From positions 1 to 60,202 of the forward strand of contig JADGPK010000013.1 of assembly GCA_017882445.1 (NCBI GenBank): a DNA stretch of 60,202 nt, in the 5' to 3' direction. This stretch comes from Solirubrobacteraceae bacterium (GTDB lineage Bacteria > Actinomycetota > Thermoleophilia > Solirubrobacterales > Solirubrobacteraceae). Shown here piece by piece: positions 30,934 through 37,431 of the stretch. Numbering within the stretch: the first letter of the stretch is position 1; each line of letters starts with the position of its first letter. The notes under the pieces are model-generated. The model searched no databases, had not been told where the DNA came from, and saw nothing but the letters and a program-made list of their open reading frames with translations. Made by a program: the position numbers and the translations under genes.

Positions 30934-33783
30934 TCAGGCCTCGACCCGCTCGGCGACCTTCTCGGCCTCCACATACACGCCGCGATCGAACTGCACCGGC
31001 TGCCACTGCGTCGGCCAGAAGCTCATGTGGCCGTAGTTTGCGAAGTGGAGCCACTTGACCATCCCTGGCTCGACGTCGCTGCCCCCCTTCCAGCCCTTGT
31101 GCATGAACGGCTCCCAGCCGTTGTAGAGGATGATCTGGCCGGGCCTCACCGATGGAGCGATCTTCACCGGCACCTGGTAGGAGCCGAAGTCGTTGAAGAC
31201 CTTGATCTCGTCGTCGTCCTCGATGTCACGCGCGGCGGCGTCGTGCGGGTTCAGGAAGCAGAAGGGGTGGCCGCGGTGGGTCTGCAGCAGGATCGGGTTG
31301 GTCATGTTCATCGCATGGATCGAATGGCGGATGTGGCCTGAGGTGATGTGCAGCGGGTAGTCGCCGCCCATCTTGGGCGGCTCCTTGTGCCGCGGCAGTG
31401 CCTCGTCCGCCTCCAGGAACCACGGATGCTCGAGGTAGAACTGCGCGCGACGCGTGAGCGTCGGGTAGGGCTGCTTCTGCTCGGTGTGTCGGCGAAACGG
31501 CACGTGCACCTCGTCGGCCTTTACATCTGAGGCCTGGGCCAGGGCCATCGGCGAGAGGCCCCAGTCGATGAAGCGGACGAAGCCCTGCTCGCGCATCGTC
31601 TCCAGGTCGGTGCCGGCGGGCAGTGAGCCGGACAGCACCGTGTCGCGAAGAATGTCGTCGACCACGGTCTCCTGGTCTTCCAGCGCCCCGTTCAGCGTGT
31701 AGCGCTCAGCGAGCGTGCCGAGGTCGAGCTTGTTGCCCTTCCAGTCGCGGTATTCGGTGAATCCCCGCTGCTTGGCGCGCTCGCTCACCTTCTGCGCGAG
31801 CAGCTTGAAGATCTCCCACTCCGGCTTGGCCTCTCCGGCGGGCTCCACCGCCTTGTCGGAGAAGGTCGCGTTCATCAGGTGCGGGGTCGGGACGGCGAAG
31901 CCGAGCTTCTCGTAGTGGTTGGCCGCGGGGAGCACGATGTCGGCGTGCATCGCGGTCATGCTCATGCGGAGGTCCACCGTCACGATCATCTTGAGCTTCG
32001 GCCAGAGGTGCTCGAGCAGCATCGTCGTGCCCCCGCGTGTGCGCCGCAGGATGTTCCCGCCGCACTCGATCAGCACGCGCGGCTCGGCGCGCTCGGCGAG
32101 CTCGGGCAGCTGGCCCCACCAGCCCTCGCTGAACGCCTCCTCGACGTAGTCGTCGAACGGCCTGCGCATCGCCGGATCACTCCACTCGCGCCTGTTCCAG
32201 ACCTCGCGGTAGCCGCAGTGGTAGTACCAGAAGAAGGCCGCCGGCACGATGTTCTGCCCCAAGCCGCCGGTGAAACCCTCGACGCCCTGCGCGATCTGCT
32301 TCTGAGACTCGATGATGGCCTGTTCCGGCGTCAGGGTCGGGTCGTCTTTGAGCGCCTGCTCTAGTGTCCCGGCCGCCGCCATCATCACCTGCTGGGCGCC
32401 CTCGAGCCCGGGCTGCTCCTTCGCCATCGCGATCGCGAGGCCGTCGAGCTGACCGGTCGACCAGCAGCGCGTTCCCGTCCCGTGCTTGCCCCAGTTGCCG
32501 GTCAGGCCCAGCAGGAGCGCCATCGAGCGCTCCATCAGGTCGCCGTGGTAGTTCTTCATCGAGTTGTAGCCCATCATGATGTTCGTGCGCCGCTGGGCGA
32601 CCTTGCGTGCAAGCCAGCGGATGTCGTCCGCGTGGATGCCGCAGACGCCGGCTGCCAGCTCGGGCGTGTAGTGCTCGTTCAGGCGCGCCTTCAGCAGCTC
32701 GAAGACCGGCGTCACCTCGACCCGCTCGCCGCCGGGCAGCTCGACCTCGAAGGCGCCTTCGAGCGCCGGGGCGACGTCGGCGAGCTCGAGGCTGCCACGC
32801 CCGGCCTGCGCAACGGCGCCCTTGCCGCTGTCCCACCAGTAGAACTGGTCCTCCCGCCCCTCCGCGTCGAAGTCGGTGGCGCGCAGGAAGCGCTTGGTGT
32901 CGGCGCGCACGAGCAGGGGCAGATCCGTCTGCTCGGTGACGAACGCGCGGTCGAGCAGGCCCTCTTCGATGATCACCTGACACGCCCCCAGCGCGAACGC
33001 GGCGTCGGTGCCGGGACGGATCGGCAGGAAGGCGTCGGCGTGGATCGCGGACGGGTTGTAGTCGGGTGCGATCGACACCACCTCGGCGCCGTGGTAGCGC
33101 GCCTCGGCCACGAAGTGGAAGTGGGGAATACGCGTGTACGCCGGGTTCATGTGCCAGATCAGGACCAGCTCGGAGTTGAACCAGTCGCCGATCTCCGAGA
33201 CCCCGTTGAACTTTCCGTAGGTCTCGTACAGGCCCGAGGCGAAGTCGTTGATCGAGCCGTTCAGGTCGGTCGTGACGGCGCCGATCAGGTCCAGGAACCG
33301 CTGGGCCTCGATCACGGCCCCGATCTCGGGGGTCCCCTCGCGGATGATCGACTCGGGACCGTCCTCGCGGATCGTGTCGATCAGGGCGTCGGCGATCTCG
33401 GTGAGCGCCTCATCCCAGGAGATCTGCTTCCACTTGCCCGAGCCGCGCTCGCCGGCGCGCTTGAGCGGGTGCATCAGGCGGTCGGGGCTGTAGAGCTGCT
33501 GGCTCCAGGCGGCGCCCTTCTGGCAGCCCATCGGGTTGTTGTCCGGGATCCCGGGCTCGATCTGCTTGAACGTTCCCGCCTGCTCCTCGCGCCAGACGAT
33601 GCCGTCCTTGACGTAGACGAAGAAGGGGCAGTTGCCCGGATAGCAGTCGATGCAGTGCGTGCCCCAGGCGACCTTGTCCCACGTCCACTTCTCCCTGTAG
33701 ATGTCCGCGACGCCCGCATACGGCTCGGCCCTCACCGCCCGGCGCGAGCGGCGTGAGCGAGAACTGGTCGCGTTGGAACTCAT
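30934..33783 (-). CDS. Type II DMSO-reductase-family molybdoenzyme alpha subunit 3
   Basis: 949 residues from ATG 33783 (the frame extends upstream but only through promoter and antisense sequence). The N-terminus is very similar to alpha 2 (RSRRAVR...YAGVADIYREKWTWDKV). The FS0 site is H43, C44, C47, C52 and C87, spacing C-x2-C-x4-C. The Asp region is INDFASGLYETYGKF, then HMNPAYTRIPHFHFVAEARY and SIAPDYNPSAIHADAFLPI, with C-terminal ITSGHIRHSIHAMNM. Alpha 2 and alpha 3 look like products of a tandem duplication that diverged, whereas alpha 1 is more distant. First gene of a two-gene operon downstream of the LuxR regulator. Confidence 0.87.
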   Translation of the reverse strand: MSSNATSSRSRRSRRAVRAEPYAGVADIYREKWTWDKVAWGTHCIDCYPGNCPFFVYVKDGIVWREEQAGTFKQIEPGIPDNNPMGCQKGAAWSQQLYSPDRLMHPLKRAGERGSGKWKQISWDEALTEIADALIDTIREDGPESIIREGTPEIGAVIEAQRFLDLIGAVTTDLNGSINDFASGLYETYGKFNGVSEIGDWFNSELVLIWHMNPAYTRIPHFHFVAEARYHGAEVVSIAPDYNPSAIHADAFLPIRPGTDAAFALGACQVIIEEGLLDRAFVTEQTDLPLLVRADTKRFLRATDFDAEGREDQFYWWDSGKGAVAQAGRGSLELADVAPALEGAFEVELPGGERVEVTPVFELLKARLNEHYTPELAAGVCGIHADDIRWLARKVAQRRTNIMMGYNSMKNYHGDLMERSMALLLGLTGNWGKHGTGTRCWSTGQLDGLAIAMAKEQPGLEGAQQVMMAAAGTLEQALKDDPTLTPEQAIIESQKQIAQGVEGFTGGLGQNIVPAAFFWYYHCGYREVWNRREWSDPAMRRPFDDYVEEAFSEGWWGQLPELAERAEPRVLIECGGNILRRTRGGTTMLLEHLWPKLKMIVTVDLRMSMTAMHADIVLPAANHYEKLGFAVPTPHLMNATFSDKAVEPAGEAKPEWEIFKLLAQKVSERAKQRGFTEYRDWKGNKLDLGTLAERYTLNGALEDQETVVDDILRDTVLSGSLPAGTDLETMREQGFVRFIDWGLSPMALAQASDVKADEVHVPFRRHTEQKQPYPTLTRRAQFYLEHPWFLEADEALPRHKEPPKMGGDYPLHITSGHIRHSIHAMNMTNPILLQTHRGHPFCFLNPHDAAARDIEDDDEIKVFNDFGSYQVPVKIAPSVRPGQIILYNGWEPFMHKGWKGGSDVEPGMVKWLHFANYGHMSFWPTQWQPVQFDRGVYVEAEKVAERVEA

Positions 33784-33888
33784 GCGCGTCACCTCCGTAC
33801 ACCGGCTGGGTTGGCGTTGCCCCGAGCGACCACTGCGCGGGCCACGTCGCTGTGGCAGATGCAACAGCATGCGAGCCCACTTTTGAAT

Positions 33889-33910
33889 CCGACATTTGTA
33901 GGGGCGAGCC
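33889..33910 (-). promoter_or_regulatory. Conserved box upstream of molybdoenzyme operon 2
   Basis: Minus-strand CCCTACAAATGTCGG at 33889-33903, 106 bases upstream of the alpha 3 ATG, differs by one base from the copy at 23656-23670. It lies in the 158-base gap between the regulator gene and alpha 3. The match of 14 of 15 bases, in the same orientation and before functionally related operons, is unlikely to be chance and suggests a common regulator. Confidence 0.6.
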
Positions 33911-33941
33911 GTGCTACCGGCGTCTGCCGGCGGGACTCGCC

Positions 33942-34772
33942 TCAGGATGGATCGGCGCCGAGCAGCCCCAGCTCCCAGCCGCGCGTGACCGCCGCCGAGC
34001 GGCTGGGGACGTCGAGACTGTGCAGCACGCTCGACACGTGGTCGCGCACCGTGAACACGCTCAGGCCGGTGGCCGTGGCGATCTCCTTGTTCGACAGGCC
34101 CCTGCTGAGAAGGCGCAGCGTCTGGGACTGGCGTGCGGTCAGGGCTGGGAGCTGGTCTGCTCCCGCCCTGCGGGTGCCGTAGCCTTTCGCCGCGTCGAGC
34201 GCCAGGCCGAGGCTCTTGCCCACGCACGCGGCGGCCCTCAGCAGCTCATCGCTGACCCCGAAGGGCTCGCCGCGGCGGTCGAGCAGCATCACGGCCACGG
34301 GACCGGCGCCATCGATCACCGGAACGCAGAGCAGCGGACCGAGGCGGAACAGCTCGACGTACCTCATCGGGAGCAGGGGACCGTGACCCACGTTCAGCGC
34401 GTACGCCGGCCGGCCGCTGATCGCGCAACCCTCGATCCAGGGACTCGACTCGAAGGGCTCGCTGATCCCCCCGAGCATCGTCGGGTTCAGGCCGTAGCCG
34501 GTGGCGCCCCTGATCCGCCGAACATCCCAGTTGACACGCAGGAACGCCACGCGCGAGAAGCCGAGCGCGTGACACGCCTCCCTCCCGACGGCTGCCGTCA
34601 CCCGGGAGACGGGGGAGGCGACGAGGAGGAACTTGTTGAAGGCGTCCAGGCGCCACGCGAGCTCATTGCCGGACTGCCGCGTCGATTGCCGGGCGCCCGC
34701 GGGCGGTCCGGTCCAGGCCGGTGGTGAATGGGCTGCGGAGCTGACGCCGCTCACGCCGGCGACGCTCCGCAT
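33942..34772 (-). CDS. GAF-domain LuxR-type transcriptional regulator
   Basis: 276 residues. After a variable N-terminus there is a GAF-like sensor region (about 45-205): VSRVTAAVGREACHALGFSR, PWIEGCAISGRPAYAL, PLLCVPVIDGAGPVAVMLLD and RRGEPFGVSDELLRAAA. The C-terminus (about 215-272) is a LuxR HTH: LTARQSQTLRLLSRGLSNKE, IATATGLSVFTVRDHVSSVL and HSLDVPSRSAAV. There is no receiver domain, so it probably binds a small molecule, perhaps the substrate of the pathway. It lies directly upstream of alpha 3 in the same orientation, making it the best candidate regulator of the boxes at 23656 and 33889. The exact start is uncertain. Confidence 0.82.
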   Translation of the reverse strand: MRSVAGVSGVSSAAHSPPAWTGPPAGARQSTRQSGNELAWRLDAFNKFLLVASPVSRVTAAVGREACHALGFSRVAFLRVNWDVRRIRGATGYGLNPTMLGGISEPFESSPWIEGCAISGRPAYALNVGHGPLLPMRYVELFRLGPLLCVPVIDGAGPVAVMLLDRRGEPFGVSDELLRAAACVGKSLGLALDAAKGYGTRRAGADQLPALTARQSQTLRLLSRGLSNKEIATATGLSVFTVRDHVSSVLHSLDVPSRSAAVTRGWELGLLGADPS

Positions 34773-34896
34773 GCCGCCCAGGGCATCATGTGCGCTCTGC
34801 TCGTCAGTGCGCTCCGCACGCCGCCATCCTCGTTGCAGCCTGCCTCATCCAGCCCGCTCCTGGCAACTCATTCGAGGGGGCCGACAGCCTCCCGTA

Positions 34897-35007
34897 TTAG
34901 GGTAACCTAACGTCCGGGTCCGGCTGCGTCAATGGCCGGGCCCGGTTACCTACCGAGGAGGGGCCAAAGGGGCTCCCACCGCAGGCGACGAGGAGAGCGC
35001 ACCCGAC
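34897..35007 (+). ncRNA. Structured 5' leader, candidate molybdenum-cofactor riboswitch
   Basis: The 111 bases before the DUF6457-like gene can fold into a long hairpin: GGTAA at 34901 pairs with TTACC at 34946-34950, and CCGGGTCCGGC pairs with GCCGGGCCCGG with one G-U pair. It is followed by the conserved-looking segment CCGAGGAGGGGCCAAAGGGG and CTCCCACCGCAGGCGACGAG, ending in the ribosome-binding AGGAGA. Moco RNA motifs occur upstream of molybdate transport and cofactor genes, the position seen here, and the CUCCCACCG-type core looks familiar to me, but I could not compare it to the covariance model. The beginning (TTAGGGTAACCTAA) is also a palindrome and could be a protein operator instead. 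Confidence 0.42.
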
Positions 35008-35241
35008 ATGACCGCAGAGCAGTGGATCGAGGCATTTGCGCAAGCGATAGGACTCTCCGCGCCGGGCAAGGACGAGGTCGACGCGATCCTCGAGCTCGCG
35101 TCGACCGCCGCGCACTCCTCCGAGCGGACCGCCGCGCCGGTGGCAGCCTGGCTCGCGGGGACCAGCGGCAAATCGCTGCACGAGATCAATGAGATCGCCA
35201 GGCGGGTCTCGGGCCCCGGGGATGGCGCGGAGGGAGAGTAG
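35008..35241 (+). CDS. DUF6457-like protein (MobA C-terminal-domain-like)
   Basis: 77 residues: MTAEQWIEAFAQAIGLSAPG, DEVDAILELASTAAHSSERT and APVAAWLAGTSGKSLHEINE. This small helical domain is found in actinobacteria either alone or attached to MobA (molybdenum cofactor guanylyltransferase). Its position at the front of the mod genes agrees. The start is at the only ATG after an AGGAGA sequence. A strong GC hairpin follows its stop, so it may be transcribed as a short unit by itself. Its biochemical role is not established. Confidence 0.75.
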   Translation: MTAEQWIEAFAQAIGLSAPGKDEVDAILELASTAAHSSERTAAPVAAWLAGTSGKSLHEINEIARRVSGPGDGAEGE

Positions 35242-35259
35242 GGCAGGGGGCGGGTAGAG

Positions 35260-35280
35260 CGCGCGGCGGTCCGCCGCGCG
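35260..35280. terminator. GC-rich hairpin after the DUF6457-like gene
   Basis: CGCGCGGCGG and CCGCCGCGCG are perfect complementary arms separated by one base, so the stem closes around a short GC loop. It lies 19 bases after the stop. No T-run follows, so it is not a canonical intrinsic terminator, but it would separate this gene from the regulator downstream, or attenuate read-through. Confidence 0.5.
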
Positions 35281-35316
35281 GGGGCTTGGAACGAGCGACC
35301 GAGCTCGGCTGACTCC

Positions 35317-35351
35317 ATGCAGTTCTGCATGTGCAATGCTTATGCACGTGC
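35317..35351 (+). promoter_or_regulatory. Overlapping inverted repeats at the start of the HTH-TOBE regulator gene
   Basis: ATGCA-GTTC-TGCAT (35317-35330) is a perfect dyad, and GCATGTGCA (35327-35335) faces TGCACGTGC (35343-35351) with one mismatch across seven bases. The second dyad covers the ATG codons of the downstream regulator gene at 35336 and 35342. No Shine-Dalgarno is placed correctly for these starts, so the message could be leaderless and the dyads could be an autoregulatory operator. Confidence 0.5.
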
Positions 35352-35737
35352 GGAAGGACATGTCGCTCGGGGAAGCCGCCAAGGCCATCGGCGTCAGCGC
35401 CGACACGCTGCGCCGCTGGGATCGTGCGGGCAAGCTGCGAACCCATCGCGACGAGCGCAATCGTCGCCGTGTCGCAGAGTCGGAGGTGCGCCGCCTCACA
35501 GCTCGACCCCGGCGCCATCGGACTGGCACTGCCAGCTCAGCCCGCAACCGCTTCACCGGCACGATCCGTTCGGTGGAGGTCGATGGGGTGATGGCCCTCG
35601 TGGAGATGCAGGCCGGTCCGTTCCTGGTGACCGCCGCGATCACGCGCGACTCGGTCGAGGAGCTGGGCCTGACTGCCGGCGTGGAGGCGACGGCGACGGT
35701 CAAGGCGACGTCGGTGATGATCGAACGGAAGGCGTGA
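35336..35737 (+). CDS. Molybdate-responsive regulator: MerR-like HTH plus TOBE (ModE-like)
   Basis: 133 residues. Residues about 9-60 are an excisionase/MerR-type helix-turn-helix (SLGEAAKAIGVSADTLRRWD with RAGKLRTHRDERNRRRVAES). Residues about 68-131 are a single TOBE (molbindin) domain: NRFTGTIRSVEVDGVMALVE, QAGPFLVTAAITRDSVEELG and GVEATATVKATSVMIERKA. TOBE domains bind molybdate or tungstate, so this is a short ModE-like sensor of oxyanion level controlling uptake. The stop overlaps the modA start (TGATG). Alternative starts at 35342 and 35360 are in frame; the operator-like repeats overlap the first two. Confidence 0.83.
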   Translation: MLMHVRKDMSLGEAAKAIGVSADTLRRWDRAGKLRTHRDERNRRRVAESEVRRLTARPRRHRTGTASSARNRFTGTIRSVEVDGVMALVEMQAGPFLVTAAITRDSVEELGLTAGVEATATVKATSVMIERKA

Positions 35738-36546
35738 TGAGACCACAGACACGAGCTGACGGGCACTCCCCGAGACAGCCGATGACCCGCGTCGTTCGAA
35801 TGCTCATGATTCCGCTCGTGGCGGTGGCGTTTGCTGTGAGTGCCTGTGGAGGCAGCGGCGCCAAGCCCACCCTGGTGGTCTCCGCGGCGTCCTCCCTGAA
35901 GAAGGCCTTCACTCGCTATGGCGGACAGTTCTCGCCGGCCCGGGCCCGGTTCTCCTTCGCGGGATCCGACATCCTGGCGGCGCAGATCGAACAGGGCGTC
36001 CGTCCCGACGTGTTCGCCTCGGCGAACACCGAGCTCCCGGAGAGGCTCTATGCCAAGGGTCTCCTCGAGAGGCCGGTCGTGTTCGCCGCCAACAAGCTGG
36101 TGCTCGCGGTCGCGGCGAGCTCGACGAAGATCACGAGCTTCGCCGACGCGGAGAAGCCCGGGGTCACGCTGTCGGTCGGCACGGCGGGCGTACCGGTGGG
36201 CGCCTACACCCAGACGGCCCTCGACAAGCTGCCCCGCTCCCAACGCTCGGAGGTGCTCGCCAACGTCTCCGATCGCGAGCCCGACGTGACCGGGATCGTC
36301 GGAAAGCTCACCCAGGGAGCGGCGGACGCGGGCTTCCTCTACATCACCGACGTTACGGCCACCGACGGCCAGCTGAAGGCGATCCCGCTGCCCGCCGGCC
36401 TGCAGCCGCTCATCGCCTATGGCATAGCGGTCGTCAAGGGCACCGCGCATCCGCAACAGGCGCGGGCGTTCGTGAAGGGCCTGCTCGAAGGCAACGGACG
36501 CGCCGACCTGCTCGCCGCCGGGTTCCTCGGACCGCCGAGCTCGTGA
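35737..36546 (+). CDS. modA: Molybdate ABC transporter substrate-binding lipoprotein
   Basis: 269 residues starting MRPQTRADGHSP, coupled to the regulator by TGATG. A signal peptide MLMIPLVAVAFAVSACGG with a lipobox (V-S-A-C) anchors the mature protein outside the membrane. The mature domain begins PTLVVSAASSLKKAF, the ModA signature, with RFSFAGSDILAAQIEQGVRP and DVFASANTELPERLY, then AVAASSTKITSFADAEKPGV and LYITDVTATDGQLKAIPLP. This is the classical molybdate/tungstate-binding fold. It captures molybdate for ModBC; here the metal demand is explained by the three bis-MGD enzymes. Confidence 0.93.
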   Translation: MRPQTRADGHSPRQPMTRVVRMLMIPLVAVAFAVSACGGSGAKPTLVVSAASSLKKAFTRYGGQFSPARARFSFAGSDILAAQIEQGVRPDVFASANTELPERLYAKGLLERPVVFAANKLVLAVAASSTKITSFADAEKPGVTLSVGTAGVPVGAYTQTALDKLPRSQRSEVLANVSDREPDVTGIVGKLTQGAADAGFLYITDVTATDGQLKAIPLPAGLQPLIAYGIAVVKGTAHPQQARAFVKGLLEGNGRADLLAAGFLGPPSS

Positions 36547-36570
36547 GCGTCCGCATGCGTCTCAGCTCAC

Positions 36571-36610
36571 CGCCGTGGAGACGACCCTGACGCCGTGGAG
36601 ACGACCCTGA
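36571..36610 (+). repeat. Perfect 20-bp tandem duplication at the modB start
   Basis: The sequence CGCCGTGGAGACGACCCTGA occurs twice without spacer (36571-36590 and 36591-36610). Each copy carries a GTG. Only the second GTG (36595) is in frame with modB; reading from the first GTG (36575) hits TGA at 36608. This looks like a recent slippage event at a translation start. Confidence 0.9.
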
Positions 36611-37431
36611 GCTACCGCGCGCGGCGCGGGTCAAGGGCGCCGTGGTTCGCGATCGCGCTCGGCTCCTCGATCGCGCTCGTCCTTGCCTTCCTGGTGCTCC
36701 CGGTGCTCGCGATCTTCGTCAAGACCAGCCCCGCCCGGCTGCTCGCGAGCCTCGGCGAATCGGAGTCGACCGAAGCCCTGAAGCTCAGCCTGGAGACGAC
36801 CGCGATCGCAGTCGCGATCATCGTGATCATCGGTACACCCGCCGCGTTTCTGCTGGCCACCAGGTCCTTCCCCGGCAAGGCGATCGTCGTCACGCTCGTC
36901 GAGCTGCCCCTCGTGCTGCCTCCGGTTGCAGCCGGGATCGGGCTGCTCGCGGCGCTCGGCCCCCACGGATTGCTCGGGGGCGCGCTGGGTGACGCGCACG
37001 TCCAGCTGGTGTTTCAGACCGCCGGAGTGGTGGTCGCGCTGATGTTCGTCGCCGCCCCGTTCTACCTGCGCCAGGCGCAGAGCGCGTTCGCGTCGGTCGA
37101 CCGCTCCTACATGGACGCCTCCCGGACCCTCGGAGCCGGACAGGCCCAGACCTTCGTGCGCGTGGCGATCCCTATGGCGCGCTCGGGTTTGATGGCCGGC
37201 CTGGCGCTCGCCTGGGGGCGCGCCCTGGGAGAGTTCGGCGCGACGCTGATGTTCGCGGGATCCATACAGGGGATCACCCAGACCGTCCCGCTCGCCATCT
37301 ATGACCGCTTCGCCACCGACTTCCCCAGCGCGCTGGCGCTGTCTGCGATCCTCGTGATCGTCTCGGCGAGCCTGCTGTTGTCTGTCAAGCTGCTCTCCGG
37401 ACCGGAAGCGCTCAGCGGTGCTCCGCGCTGA
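36595..37431 (+). CDS. modB: Molybdate ABC transporter permease
   Basis: 278 residues from GTG 36595 (METTLSYRARRG). About five or six membrane helices, for example FAIALGSSIALVLAFLVLPV, AIAVAIIVIIGTPAAFLLA and VELPLVLPPVAAGIGLLAAL. The LPLVLPP motif and the permease EAA loop (MDASRTLGAGQAQTFVRVAI followed by AWGRALGEFGATLMFAG) are diagnostic of ModB. It forms the membrane channel with ModC and overlaps modC by 14 bases. The exact start is complicated by the 20-bp duplication. Confidence 0.93.
   Translation: METTLSYRARRGSRAPWFAIALGSSIALVLAFLVLPVLAIFVKTSPARLLASLGESESTEALKLSLETTAIAVAIIVIIGTPAAFLLATRSFPGKAIVVTLVELPLVLPPVAAGIGLLAALGPHGLLGGALGDAHVQLVFQTAGVVVALMFVAAPFYLRQAQSAFASVDRSYMDASRTLGAGQAQTFVRVAIPMARSGLMAGLALAWGRALGEFGATLMFAGSIQGITQTVPLAIYDRFATDFPSALALSAILVIVSASLLLSVKLLSGPEALSGAPR

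Noticed and set aside
28138-31341. A 1067-codon plus-strand open frame opposite alpha subunit 2
   Set aside because: It mirrors a strongly conserved molybdoenzyme on the other strand, and its product is rich in Arg, His, Val and Asp without any domain. High GC makes such antisense frames common.
32482-33756. 424-codon plus-strand frame opposite alpha subunit 3
   Set aside because: Shadow of the alpha 3 gene; composition typical of antisense frames in GC-rich DNA.
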